DNA from: Demequina silvatica
GTDB taxonomy: Bacteria > Actinomycetota > Actinomycetes > Actinomycetales > Demequinaceae
Reading direction: 5' to 3'
Assembly: GCF_000971215.1 (NCBI RefSeq)
Contig: NZ_BBMA01000005.1
Span: forward strand, 186,001-250,000
DNA: 64,000 nucleotides
Below the pieces are notes generated by a model. It was not told where the DNA came from. It was given only the letters and a program-made list of their open reading frames with translations, and made no database searches. A program made the position numbers and the translations under genes. Positions 34,477 to 42,794 of the stretch are shown here, piece by piece. Each line of letters opens with the position of its first letter. The stretch's first letter is position 1.

Positions 34477-35177
34477 CCGACTTCCGCCTCGTCGTCGTCA
34501 GCGCCGGCGTGTCCGACCCCTCGTCCACCCGCCTGCTCGCCGACCGCGCCACCCAGCGCGTCACCGCCCTCGCCCGCGAGCGCGGGCACGCCGTCACCGT
34601 CACCACCGTCGACCTCCGCGAGCTCCTCCAGGAGCTGCCGGCGGCGCTGTCGAGCCAGCTGCTCGGCCCGCGCTTCACCCGCGCGGTCGACGCGCTGGTC
34701 GCCGCGGACGCGATCGTGGCCGCCGCGCCCGTCTACAAGGCGGGCGCGTCGGGCCTGTTCACCAGCTTCTTCCAGGTCCTCGACAACGACCTCCTGATCG
34801 GCAAGCCCGTCATCCTGGCGGCCACCGCCGGCACTGCGCGCCACGCGCTCGTGGTCGACGAGGAGATGCGCGCGCTGTTCGCCTACCTCCGCGCGCTGCC
34901 CGTCCCCACCAGCCTGTTCGCCTCGACCGAGGACTGGACCGACACCGCGCTCGGCACCCGGATCGACCGCGCGGCGCGCGAGCTGGTCCTCCTGATGGAG
35001 TCCGGCTTCGCGCGGGCCGTGAGGGACGATGCGTGGGGCGCCTACCAGCACAGCTACGGCTCCGCGGGGGGCACCGAGGTCGACATCGATCTCGACTCCG
35101 ACATGATGCGCCTCGCCACGGGCGGGTCGCTGCGCCCCGGCGGCGAGGACGACCCGTTCGACCCGCGGAGGGCGTGA
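34473..35177 (+). CDS. NAD(P)H-dependent FMN reductase (CE1759-type)
   Basis: 234 aa flavodoxin-like reductase that would supply FMNH2 to the monooxygenase two genes upstream. LVVVSAGVSDPSSTRLLADR near the N-terminus, AAAPVYKAGASGLFTSFFQVLD near residues 82-103 and GKPVILAATAGTARHALV near 110. Acidic C-terminus. ATG overlaps the MarR stop (ATGA), its stop overlaps the GNAT ATG. Confidence 0.9.
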   Translation: MTDFRLVVVSAGVSDPSSTRLLADRATQRVTALARERGHAVTVTTVDLRELLQELPAALSSQLLGPRFTRAVDALVAADAIVAAAPVYKAGASGLFTSFFQVLDNDLLIGKPVILAATAGTARHALVVDEEMRALFAYLRALPVPTSLFASTEDWTDTALGTRIDRAARELVLLMESGFARAVRDDAWGAYQHSYGSAGGTEVDIDLDSDMMRLATGGSLRPGGEDDPFDPRRA

Positions 35178-35467
35178 TGACCATCGAGGTGACCCGCGTC
35201 GAGGACGCCGGACGCTACGAGCTCACGGTCGACGGCGTCCTCGCGGGCGTCGCTGAGTTCCGGCCGCGGTCGGGACGGATCGTGTTCACCCACACCGAGG
35301 TCGCGGAGGCCTTCGAGGGCCGCGGCCTCGGGTCCACGCTCGCGCGCGAGGCCATCGCCGATGCGGTCGCTCGCGGCGAGACCATCGTGCCGCTGTGCCC
35401 CTTCATCGCGGACTACCTGCGCCGCACCGAGGTGCCGGGCGCCGACGTGGAGTGGCCCGCCGCATGA
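35177..35467 (+). CDS. Small GNAT acetyltransferase (YjdJ-type)
   Basis: 96 aa, the short single-domain GNAT group: residues 15-60 strand region LTVDGVLAGVAEFRPRSGRIVFTHTEV, then acetyl-CoA loop FEGRGLGSTLAREAI and a C-terminal LCPFIADYLRR. Target unknown. ATG shares one base with the FMN reductase stop and its own stop overlaps the pirin ATG. Confidence 0.85.
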   Translation: MTIEVTRVEDAGRYELTVDGVLAGVAEFRPRSGRIVFTHTEVAEAFEGRGLGSTLAREAIADAVARGETIVPLCPFIADYLRRTEVPGADVEWPAA

Positions 35468-36441
35468 CCCGGCTCGACGCTGGACCTCCCACGGAGACGC
35501 TGTGCCCCGGCGCGGGCGCGCGTCCGGGACCCGTCGCGACGGTGCTCGAGGCGCGCGACGTCCCTCTGGGCGGGCTGCGCGCGATGACGGTGCGGCGGTC
35601 GTTGCCGCAGCGCGGGCTCACCACCATCGGGGCGTGGTGCTTCCTTGACCGGTTCGGCCCGCAGGGCGCGGTGATGCGCGTCGAGCCGCACCCTCACATG
35701 GGCCTGCAGACCGTCACCTGGCCGCTGGCCGGCCAGATCCGGCACCGCGACTCGCTCGGCTCCGACGCGGTGCTGCGGCCCGGCGCGCTCAACCTCATGA
35801 CTGCGGGGCACGGCGTCGCACACTCGGAGTACTCGCTTGGAGACTCCCCCATCCCTCTCGACGCGCTCCAGCTGTGGGTCGCGCTGCCCGAGGAAGCGCG
35901 CCACGGCGCGGCCGGCTTCGAGTCGCACGCCACTTTGCCCACGGTGCCGCTCGGCGACGGGGCGACCGCGACCGTCATCCTCGGCTCGCTCGCGGGCGTC
36001 TCCTCCCCCGCGACCGCGTACACGCCCATCGTGGGCGCGCAGATCACCCTCGAGCCGGGCGCGCGAGCGACCCTGCCGCTCGACCCCGCGTGGGAGCACG
36101 GCCTGGTGCCCGTCGCGGGCGACGTCGCGGTCGCGGATGACGCGGGCACCCTCCCCACGCCTCCCGAAGGCGGCATCCTCTACCTGGGCACGGACCGCGA
36201 CGCGCTCACGGTGGCCTCCGAGACCGGCTCCACTGTGGTCCTGCTCGGCGGCGAGCCCTTCCCCGACGACCTGGTGATGTGGTGGAACTTCGTGGCGCGC
36301 GACCACGACGAGATCGTGGACGCCTGGAACGCCTGGAACGGCGACGACGGCCGGTTCGGCACGGTCGCCGGCCACGGCGCCACGCGCATCCCCGCGCCGC
36401 CGATGCCCGAGGTGCGCCTCAAGCCCCGACGGCGCGGCTGA
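35464..36441 (+). CDS. Pirin-family cupin protein
   Basis: 325 aa bicupin. Metal-binding pirin residues appear in VEPHPHMGLQTVTWPLAGQIRHRDSLGS (residues 76-103; His pairs) and MTAGHGVAHSE near 117-127. Pirins can be quercetinase-like dioxygenases or redox sensors; here it closes the flavin monooxygenase operon. ATGA overlap with the GNAT gene; converges with the ABC permease with 5 bases between. Confidence 0.88.
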   Translation: MTRLDAGPPTETLCPGAGARPGPVATVLEARDVPLGGLRAMTVRRSLPQRGLTTIGAWCFLDRFGPQGAVMRVEPHPHMGLQTVTWPLAGQIRHRDSLGSDAVLRPGALNLMTAGHGVAHSEYSLGDSPIPLDALQLWVALPEEARHGAAGFESHATLPTVPLGDGATATVILGSLAGVSSPATAYTPIVGAQITLEPGARATLPLDPAWEHGLVPVAGDVAVADDAGTLPTPPEGGILYLGTDRDALTVASETGSTVVLLGGEPFPDDLVMWWNFVARDHDEIVDAWNAWNGDDGRFGTVAGHGATRIPAPPMPEVRLKPRRRG

Positions 36442-36446
36442 CCGCC

Positions 36447-37196
36447 TCAGTCGCTCGCGCGCATCGCGCGGATCCCCACTGTCAGCCCCACCGCGCACAC
36501 CGCGCTCGCCGAGAGCACGCCCCAGCCCACGGCGGAGGCGGCGAGGTCGCCGCCGAGCAGCGCGCGTTCCGCCTGGACCACCCAGTTGACCGGGTTGACG
36601 GACGCGACCGCGCTCATCCACCGCGGCGCGGAGTCGAGCGGGAGCAGCATGCCCGACAGGATGAGCAGCGGGAAGATCAGCGACTGCTGCACCGCCCAGA
36701 ACATCCACTCGCGGTTCTTGGTCTTGAGCGCGAGCGCGTAGGACAGCGACCCGAGCCCCACGCCGAAGGCCGCGAGGACCACGAGCCCGAGCAGCAGCCC
36801 CAGCAGGTTGGCGCGGAACCCGAAGGGCCACGCGATCGCGACGATCACCAGGGACTGCACCACGATCGGCACGATCTCCTTGAGCGCCCGCCCCACCAGC
36901 AGCGACGTGCGCGACAGCGGCGCGACCAGGGTTCGCTCGTGCGAGCCGGTCATCATCTCGTACTGCAGGTTCGAGCCGGTGGCGCCCGTCCCGAACAGCA
37001 CGATCATCACGAGCACGCCGGGCACGAACCACGCGAGCGTGTCCGCCAGCGAGGCCCCCGACTCGCCGACGAGCAGCGGCGCGAACAACCCGAGGAACAC
37101 CAGCGGCTGGAGCAGGCTGAAGATCACGGAGAATGGGTCGCGCGCGACGGGCCGCAGCTCGCGCGTCATGACGTTCCAGGTGTCGGTCGCGGTCAT
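36447..37196 (-). CDS. ABC-2 type drug-exporter permease
   Basis: 249 aa, six helices, DrrB-like: RELRPVARDPFSVIFSLLQPLVFLGLFAPLL at the N-terminus, EMMTGSHERTLVAPLSRTSLLVGRALKE cytoplasmic segment, and LLILSGMLLPLDSAPRWM near residue 180. ATG 37196 overlaps the ATPase stop (ATGA), so the two form one exporter. Confidence 0.9.
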   Translation of the reverse strand: MTATDTWNVMTRELRPVARDPFSVIFSLLQPLVFLGLFAPLLVGESGASLADTLAWFVPGVLVMIVLFGTGATGSNLQYEMMTGSHERTLVAPLSRTSLLVGRALKEIVPIVVQSLVIVAIAWPFGFRANLLGLLLGLVVLAAFGVGLGSLSYALALKTKNREWMFWAVQQSLIFPLLILSGMLLPLDSAPRWMSAVASVNPVNWVVQAERALLGGDLAASAVGWGVLSASAVCAVGLTVGIRAMRASD

Positions 37197-38230
37197 CGGT
37201 CGCCTCCTTCGGCGGTGGCGGAGGCCGCCACGGGGTCGGTGTCGGGCTGCGCGTCGGCGGTCGAGAGGTTGGCCTCGCGCAGGGTGCGCCCGGTGAGGGC
37301 GAGGAACACGTCGTCGAGCGTGGGCGGGACGCCGGTCGCGCTCACCACCGCGACGCCCGCGGCGTCGAGCCGCCGCAGCAGCGTGGGCAGCAGGGTCGCT
37401 CCGTCGGCGACGTGGACCGCGACGGTGGTCGCGTCCACGCGCCGCACCTCGCGTCCGGTCACCTCCGCGACCAGGGACGATGCGCGGTCGGCCGAGCCTG
37501 GAGAGTCCAGTCCCAGCGTGACGGCGTCGCCGGCGAGGTGCTCCTTGAGGTGCGCCGCGGTGTCGTCCGCGATGACGCGGCCCTGGTCCATCACCATGAC
37601 GCGCTCCGCGTAGCGGTCGGCCTCCTCGAGGTAGTGCGTGGTGAGGAACACGGTGGTGCCGTGCTCGCGCCGGAGGTCCAGGATGTGCTCCCACAGGTTC
37701 GCGCGGCTCTGCGGGTCGAGACCCGTCGACGGCTCGTCAAGGAACAGCAGTGGTGGCGCGTGCATGAGGCCGAGCGCGATGTCGAGGCGCCTCTTCTGGC
37801 CGCCCGACAGCTGCTGGACGGTGCGCGTCGCGAAGCCGGACAGGCCCAGCGACTCGACCAGCGCATCGGCCCGTGCCGCCGCGGCGGCCTTCGCCATGCC
37901 GTAGAAGGCGCCCTGGCTGATGAGCTCGTCGCGCACGCGCTGAGCGAAGCTGCCGCTGGTGAGCTGGCCCACGTAGCCGATCCGGGCGCGCACGGCCGCG
38001 GCCTCGCGGGCGATGTCGCGCCCGACCACGGACGCGCGCCCCGAGGTCGGCGCGATGAGGGTGGTGAGCATGCGCAGCGTGGTCGACTTGCCCGCGCCGT
38101 TGGGGCCCAGGAAGGCGACCAGCTCGCCCTGCGCCACCGAGAAGGTGAGGTCGGTGACCGCCTCGACGGTCGCCTTCCTCGACGTGAACCGCTTGGTGAG
38201 GCCCTCGGCCTCGATGATGGGTGCGTCCAT
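37193..38230 (-). CDS. ABC exporter ATPase (DrrA-like)
   Basis: 345 aa. Walker A GPNGAGKST near residue 41, Q-loop YVGQL near 85, signature LSGGQKRR near 140, Walker B LLFLDEPST near 160, His switch TTHYLEEADRYAE near 192; C-terminal domain typical of antibiotic/daunorubicin-type exporters. ATG 38230 preferred over 38239, which is inside the promoter region. Divergent from a WYL regulator across an operator-containing 62-base gap; likely regulated by it. Confidence 0.92.
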   Translation of the reverse strand: MDAPIIEAEGLTKRFTSRKATVEAVTDLTFSVAQGELVAFLGPNGAGKSTTLRMLTTLIAPTSGRASVVGRDIAREAAAVRARIGYVGQLTSGSFAQRVRDELISQGAFYGMAKAAAAARADALVESLGLSGFATRTVQQLSGGQKRRLDIALGLMHAPPLLFLDEPSTGLDPQSRANLWEHILDLRREHGTTVFLTTHYLEEADRYAERVMVMDQGRVIADDTAAHLKEHLAGDAVTLGLDSPGSADRASSLVAEVTGREVRRVDATTVAVHVADGATLLPTLLRRLDAAGVAVVSATGVPPTLDDVFLALTGRTLREANLSTADAQPDTDPVAASATAEGGDR

Positions 38231-38250
38231 GTCTCGCACGCTACGGACCT

Positions 38251-38273
38251 ATGCGGACGGTTTCGGTCCGCAT
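38251..38273. promoter_or_regulatory. Operator ATGCGGAC-N7-GTCCGCAT between ABC and WYL genes
   Basis: Perfect 8-bp inverted repeat (38251-38258 and 38266-38273) in the 62-base divergent gap, 20 bases from either start codon region. Best explained as the site of the adjacent WYL regulator controlling both promoters. Confidence 0.7.
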
Positions 38274-38292
38274 TCCGTGAGATTCTCGGGTC

Positions 38293-39258
38293 ATGGCCTC
38301 GACCGAGCGCACCCTCGCCCTCCTCGACCTGCTCCAGCGGCACCGGCACTGGACCGGCGCGGAGCTCGCGGAGCGCCTGGGCACCACCCAGCGCACGGTG
38401 CGCCGCGACGTGGAACGCCTGCGCGACATGGGCTATCGCATCGATTCCGCCCCGGGCGCCCGCGGCGGCTACCGCCTCGAGGCGGGCACCTCGCTGCCCC
38501 CGCTGCTGCTGAGCGCGGACGAGGCCGTCGCGATGGCCGTGGGCCTGCGCATCGCGGCGGCGGAGCGGCTGGTCGACGGCGCCGAGTCGGCGCTGGCGGC
38601 GCTCGGCAAGCTCGACCAGCTGCTGCCCGCGGACCTGCGCCGGCGGGTGGCGGCCATCGCGGAGGCGCTGCACCCGGTCACCGCCGCGCCCGTGGCGCCC
38701 GTGGACTCCGACCTCCTGGGCACGCTTGCGCTCGCGTGCCGCGACCGCGAGCGGGTGCGCTTCACCTACACCGCCTCGGACGGCGCCGAGACCCGGCGGC
38801 GGGTCGAGCCGCACGCGCTCGCGCCCAGCCATCGGCGCTGGTACCTGGTGTGCTGGGACCTCGAGCGGGAGGCGTGGCGCACCTTTCGCGTCGACCGCAT
38901 CGCGGACCTGCGGCTCACCCGCGCCCGCTTCACGCCGCGCGCGCTCACGCCCGAACGCATCGAGGAGATGGTCGCGGTGGCGACGTCGTGGACGCCGCAG
39001 CCGGTCGAGGTCGCGGCCGTGGTGGCGATGCCGCTCGACACGTTCGCGGCCGCCATGGGCGACTGGGGCCAGGGCGCCACCGACGCGGGCGACGGGAGAA
39101 CGCGGTGGCCGTTCGGGGGGCGCGAGGCGCGCGACCTGCTGTACGCCATGTCATGGCTTCCTGGCGCGGACCCCTACGCGCTCGAGACCGACGACTCGAC
39201 CCGGGCGGAGCTGCGCGCGATGCTCGCCCGCATGCTCGCCTCGCTCGACGCGCGCTGA
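38293..39258 (+). CDS. HTH-WYL transcriptional regulator (YafY/PafC-like)
   Basis: 321 aa. N-terminal HTH (TLALLDLLQRHRHWTGAELAERLGTTQRTVRRDVERLRDMGYRI, residues 7-50), bridging helices, WYL domain (RVRFTYTASDGAETRRRVEPHALAPSHRRWYLVCWDLE, residues 155-193) and C-terminal WCX extension. Ligand unknown, WYL domains often sense nucleic acid or nucleotides. Divergent from the ABC exporter. Confidence 0.9.
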   Translation: MASTERTLALLDLLQRHRHWTGAELAERLGTTQRTVRRDVERLRDMGYRIDSAPGARGGYRLEAGTSLPPLLLSADEAVAMAVGLRIAAAERLVDGAESALAALGKLDQLLPADLRRRVAAIAEALHPVTAAPVAPVDSDLLGTLALACRDRERVRFTYTASDGAETRRRVEPHALAPSHRRWYLVCWDLEREAWRTFRVDRIADLRLTRARFTPRALTPERIEEMVAVATSWTPQPVEVAAVVAMPLDTFAAAMGDWGQGATDAGDGRTRWPFGGREARDLLYAMSWLPGADPYALETDDSTRAELRAMLARMLASLDAR

Positions 39259-39326
39259 CCGGGAACGGCCCGCCTACCCGGCACGTTGGCTCGCTGAACG
39301 TCCCCCGCCCCGAAGGAGCTCCCCGG

Positions 39327-39611
39327 ATGAAGTGCCCCGTCGACAGCGCCACGCTCGTCATGTCCGACCGCAACGGCGTCGAGATCGACTACTGCCCCGA
39401 GTGCCGCGGCGTGTGGCTCGACCGAGGCGAGCTCGACAAGATCATCGACCGCTCCGCCCAGCAGCCGGCCCCGCAGCAGCAGCGCGACTCCCGCGGCTAC
39501 GACGACCGCCGCCGCGACGAGCGCTACGACCAGCGCGGCTACGACAACCGCGGCTACCCGCAGAAGAAGCGCAAGGAGTCCTTCCTGGGCGACCTGTTCG
39601 ACTTCGGTTGA
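39327..39611 (+). CDS. zf-TFIIB domain protein with Arg/Tyr-rich tail
   Basis: 94 aa. Residues 1-42 contain a zinc-ribbon-like element (KCPVD then YCPECRGVWLDRGELDKII); three cysteines and acidic residues are visible. Residues 45-82 are a disordered Gln/Arg/Tyr/Asp/Gly repeat region (DRRRDERYDQRGYDNRGY) and the protein ends in LGDLFDFG. RNA or nucleic-acid binding is plausible, not shown. Strong GAAGGAG site. Its TGA abuts the TCA of the opposing GH43 stop (TGATCA at 39609-39614). Confidence 0.85.
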   Translation: MKCPVDSATLVMSDRNGVEIDYCPECRGVWLDRGELDKIIDRSAQQPAPQQQRDSRGYDDRRRDERYDQRGYDNRGYPQKKRKESFLGDLFDFG

Positions 39612-40865
39612 TCAGCGCGGCGCGACGGTGGCGGTCACGCGGAGCGCCGTCGCGCTGAACGGCACCTTTCCCGGAGCGTCCCACGCGGTCGAGCCGCCCT
39701 CGCCGGCCCACGCGTTGAGGTTCGCGCCGAGCGTCCCGCGCAGAGTGCCCACGGCCACGCCGTCCTCGGCGACCTCCCAGGCGACGGGGAACGATGCGGT
39801 GCCCCCGCCGTGCAGGATCGCCTCCACCGCGTCGGGCAGGTCCGCGACCCCACCCAGGTCCGCGACCACCGGCGCCCGGGCGTCCGCGGCGACCAGCGCA
39901 TCGTGCCGCGACCGCGTGAGCGGGAGGACTCCACCGTGCTTGGTGGACGGCCGCAGCGAGAAGCGCTCGCTCGCGAGCGGCACCCACGGGGTCTCCGCGT
40001 CGAGGTCCGTGGAGACCATCGGGCAGTAGCCCACCGAGGGGATGACGTCGACGTAGAGGTACCAGCGGTCCTCGCCGTGGGCCCTGAACATGGTGGGGCC
40101 CTCGACGCCGTGGCCGGCGGCATAGCCCTGCCCGATCCGCGTCTGGACCTCGCGCCAGGCGGCGCCCGGCTCCCACCAGCGCTCCGCGTCGGTGACCTCC
40201 ATGAAGAGGCCGCGCGCGGTGGCGCCGTTGGACTTGGTGACGCGGTAGGTGCGGCCGGCGTGGCGGATCATCGTGGTGTCGATGGTGTCCTCGCCCTGGT
40301 CGAGCAGCACGCCGCCGTACCGGAACGTGGCCTGCGTGAAGTCGGTGGTGGAGCCCCACAGGATCACCTGGTGGTCGCCCACGGTGGAGGTCCAGTAGAC
40401 GACGAACGCCCCGCGGCCCTCCCCGTGGAAGTCCTCCACGAAGGTGGTCTCCGCGGCCCACATCATGCCCATCTCGGGAGCGCCCGGGGCGGGCCGGCCG
40501 TCGGGCCCGAGCGCCACGTCGAGCTGCCGCAGCGGCGACCACGTGACGAGGTCGCGCGACTCCCACACGTTCATGCGGGTCGAGTAGCCGCGCGACCACG
40601 CGCCCCAGCCGGCCTCATCCCCGCCGAACACGCGCAGGTCGGTCGCGAGGATGTAGTAGGTGCCGGTCTGCGGGTTCACGGTGAGGTGCGGGTCGCGCGC
40701 GCCGGTGGTGCCCAGGTGAGACGCGAGGACGGGCTCGCCGCCGTTGAGCGGGATCCAGCGCTCGGGGTCGTCGCCGTCGGAGAGGTCGAGGTAGATCTTC
40801 TCGGCGTAGCCGTCCGGGTCCTCGAGGAAGTGGACCATGAGGTAGCCGTACGGCTCCTCCGTCAT
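39612..40865 (-). CDS. GH43-family glycosidase with Ig-like C-terminal domain
   Basis: 417 aa, no signal peptide. Five-bladed propeller style: GYLMVHFLEDPDGYAEKIYLDLSDGDDPERW, GARDPHLTVNPQTGTYYILATD (Asp base near 55), EMGMMWAAETTFVED (acid/base region), VEGPTMFRAHGEDRWYLY near 265. Last ~85 residues look like a bacterial Ig-like (Big_4-type) domain. Likely arabinofuranosidase or xylosidase; the precise substrate is not deducible. ATG overlaps the stop of the larger GH43 gene. Confidence 0.8.
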   Translation of the reverse strand: MTEEPYGYLMVHFLEDPDGYAEKIYLDLSDGDDPERWIPLNGGEPVLASHLGTTGARDPHLTVNPQTGTYYILATDLRVFGGDEAGWGAWSRGYSTRMNVWESRDLVTWSPLRQLDVALGPDGRPAPGAPEMGMMWAAETTFVEDFHGEGRGAFVVYWTSTVGDHQVILWGSTTDFTQATFRYGGVLLDQGEDTIDTTMIRHAGRTYRVTKSNGATARGLFMEVTDAERWWEPGAAWREVQTRIGQGYAAGHGVEGPTMFRAHGEDRWYLYVDVIPSVGYCPMVSTDLDAETPWVPLASERFSLRPSTKHGGVLPLTRSRHDALVAADARAPVVADLGGVADLPDAVEAILHGGGTASFPVAWEVAEDGVAVGTLRGTLGANLNAWAGEGGSTAWDAPGKVPFSATALRVTATVAPR

Positions 40866-42745
40866 CCGACGACCACCCTCACCGTCACGTCGCGCAGCTC
40901 GGGGAGCAGCTCCTCCTCGGTCTCCATGTCGAGGACCGGCATGCCGTCGGATGCGAAGTGGACCCGGCGGACGAACATGTCGCGGCCGGTCAGGCCCTTG
41001 TGGTCGGTGCGCGCGTGGAACACGTACAGGAGGTTGCCGTCCTGGTCCTCCGACCACATGCCGTGGCCGGTGCCCAGCTGCATCTCGCCGTTGAACGGCC
41101 CCGACTTCTGGATCGGGTGGTTCAGGCGCGTCCATGCCGCGGGGTCGGCGAGGTCGACGCCCTGGCCGGCGGCGGCCGTGGCGAGTCCCGTGGTGTAGCT
41201 GTCGCCCACCGTCGAGCCCGAGTACAGCAGGTACAGGCGGCCGTCGCGGGCGAGCACGTTCGGGCCCTCCGCGATGAGGTTGTCCCACGCGTACTCGGGG
41301 GCGATGATGCGGACGGGCTCGGAGGTCAGTCGCGTGGGTTCGGCGGGGTCCATGGTCGCGATGAACACGGATCCGAGCATCTGCCAGGCGTAGTAGTGCG
41401 TGCCGGAGTCCTCGAGGTACGTCATGTCGAGCGAGATGCCCTGGATGGCGTTGAGCGGCGAGCCGTCCGCGCACACCACGTGGCGCGCGGCCGTCCAATG
41501 CTCCGGGACCGTCGGGTCGAGGTGGTTCCCGTCCGCGTCCTTGCGCAGCTGCACGATGCTGGCGCGGCCCGACCACATGTCCGTGGGCTCGCCGTAGCTG
41601 GGCATGAACAGGATGGACAGCGTGCCATCGATCATGTGGATCTCGGGCGCCCAGAAGCACCCGGTCATGGGGTTGCCCTCGGCGTCGAGGGAGCCGTGGA
41701 CCAGGAGGTCGACCTCGGCGACGCGGCCGGCCTCGAGCGCCTGGTCCGACAGGTCCTCGATGCGGTCGGCCATGCGGATGGGCATGCCGACGGGCTCTCC
41801 GGAGTTGCTCACCGGGTCCATGTGGAGGTCCTTGGTGGCGATCATGAGGAACTTCTGCACGCCGTTGAAGTCGAAGCGGTAGACGCTCGGGTCCGCGCGC
41901 TCGTCGGCGAACGGGGTCGGGTACACCGCCTGGCGCACGCGGCCGGCGACCTCGTGGACCCCCGGGGTCGAGGTGTCGATCGCCGCGAGCGCGTCCGCGT
42001 CCCAGGCGATCGCGAGCGAGCCGGTGGAGCCGTCGCTGTAGTCGAGCGTCAGGCGCCCGGGCAGGTCGCCCGCCGCGGCCGTGCCGCCCACCGCGGCCTC
42101 GACCGCGGGCAGCGGGCGCGCGCCCGTATTGACGATCGGCCCGAAGCGCACCTCGAGGCCGCGTGCCACCTCCGCGGGGATGGCGAGCGGGGCGCCGTGC
42201 TCGAGCCCCTCGACCGCGCCCTCCTCGACCGGTCCCACCGTGGCCGCGTCCGCGAGGTCGGCGACGCTCGTACGGCGGGCGACCCCCGCATCGTCCACCC
42301 AGGACAGCAGGTAGGCGCCGGAGACCTGGTCGTAGCGGGCGGCAGGAGCGTGGACGCCGTCGGTCACGCCCAGGTCGAGCAGGCCGACCTCGGTGTAGGT
42401 CAGCAGCTCGGGCGACGTCGCGACCAGGACGCTCGAGCGCTCCGTGCCGTCCGGCGCCCCGCCGCGCGCGACGCGCGTCGCGACCACGCCGTAGCCTCCG
42501 TCGCGCAGTGCGAACAGGTGCGGGTCGACCAGCGAGCGGAGGATCTCCTCGGAGGTCCCCGACGGCCCGGGCGTCTCGGCGACGCGGGGGTAGAAGATTC
42601 CGTAGTCGTCGAACAGCGGCACGAACCCGCCCGGCCCCTCGAGCGCGAGGTGCATGCTCAGCGCGACGTCCTCGTTGTTCGCCTCCGCCGCCGTGGTGGG
42701 CGTGCGGTGATAGGCGCGGACACGGCGCTCCTGCGGGTCGGTCAC
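40862..42745 (-). CDS. Large GH43-like glycosidase
   Basis: 627 aa, no signal peptide. N-terminal part (1-200) reads as a propeller fragment (YGIFYPRVAETPGPSGT, DPHLFALRDGGYGVVATR), a central beta-rich/Ig-like stretch (about 200-265), then a GH43-like catalytic propeller (DPSVYRFDFNGVQKFLMIATKD, GCFWAPEIHMIDGTLSILFMPS, LIAEGPNVLARDGRLYLLYSGS, TGHGMWSEDQDGNLLYVFHAR). GTG 42745 follows AAGGAGAG. Probably acts with the adjacent GH43 on imported arabinan or arabinoxylan oligomers. A repeat copy at 42288 reads as Asp-Asp-Ala. Confidence 0.78.
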   Translation of the reverse strand: MTDPQERRVRAYHRTPTTAAEANNEDVALSMHLALEGPGGFVPLFDDYGIFYPRVAETPGPSGTSEEILRSLVDPHLFALRDGGYGVVATRVARGGAPDGTERSSVLVATSPELLTYTEVGLLDLGVTDGVHAPAARYDQVSGAYLLSWVDDAGVARRTSVADLADAATVGPVEEGAVEGLEHGAPLAIPAEVARGLEVRFGPIVNTGARPLPAVEAAVGGTAAAGDLPGRLTLDYSDGSTGSLAIAWDADALAAIDTSTPGVHEVAGRVRQAVYPTPFADERADPSVYRFDFNGVQKFLMIATKDLHMDPVSNSGEPVGMPIRMADRIEDLSDQALEAGRVAEVDLLVHGSLDAEGNPMTGCFWAPEIHMIDGTLSILFMPSYGEPTDMWSGRASIVQLRKDADGNHLDPTVPEHWTAARHVVCADGSPLNAIQGISLDMTYLEDSGTHYYAWQMLGSVFIATMDPAEPTRLTSEPVRIIAPEYAWDNLIAEGPNVLARDGRLYLLYSGSTVGDSYTTGLATAAAGQGVDLADPAAWTRLNHPIQKSGPFNGEMQLGTGHGMWSEDQDGNLLYVFHARTDHKGLTGRDMFVRRVHFASDGMPVLDMETEEELLPELRDVTVRVVVG

Positions 42746-42780
42746 GTGCGCTCTCCTTCGAGTCAGGGCTGGACTCGCAA

Positions 42781-42794
42781 TTTACATCGTTTAC
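42781..42794 (-). promoter_or_regulatory. Possible sugar-regulator site upstream of GH43 pair
   Basis: Read on the minus strand the site is A-A-CG-A-TGTAA followed by A, 36-50 bases before the GH43 GTG and overlapping the glycerate-kinase stop. It shares AWCGWTGTAAW with a site before the secreted arabinanase (52152-52165). Central CG and TGTAA half site recall LacI-family operators; the left half is poor. Confidence 0.4.
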
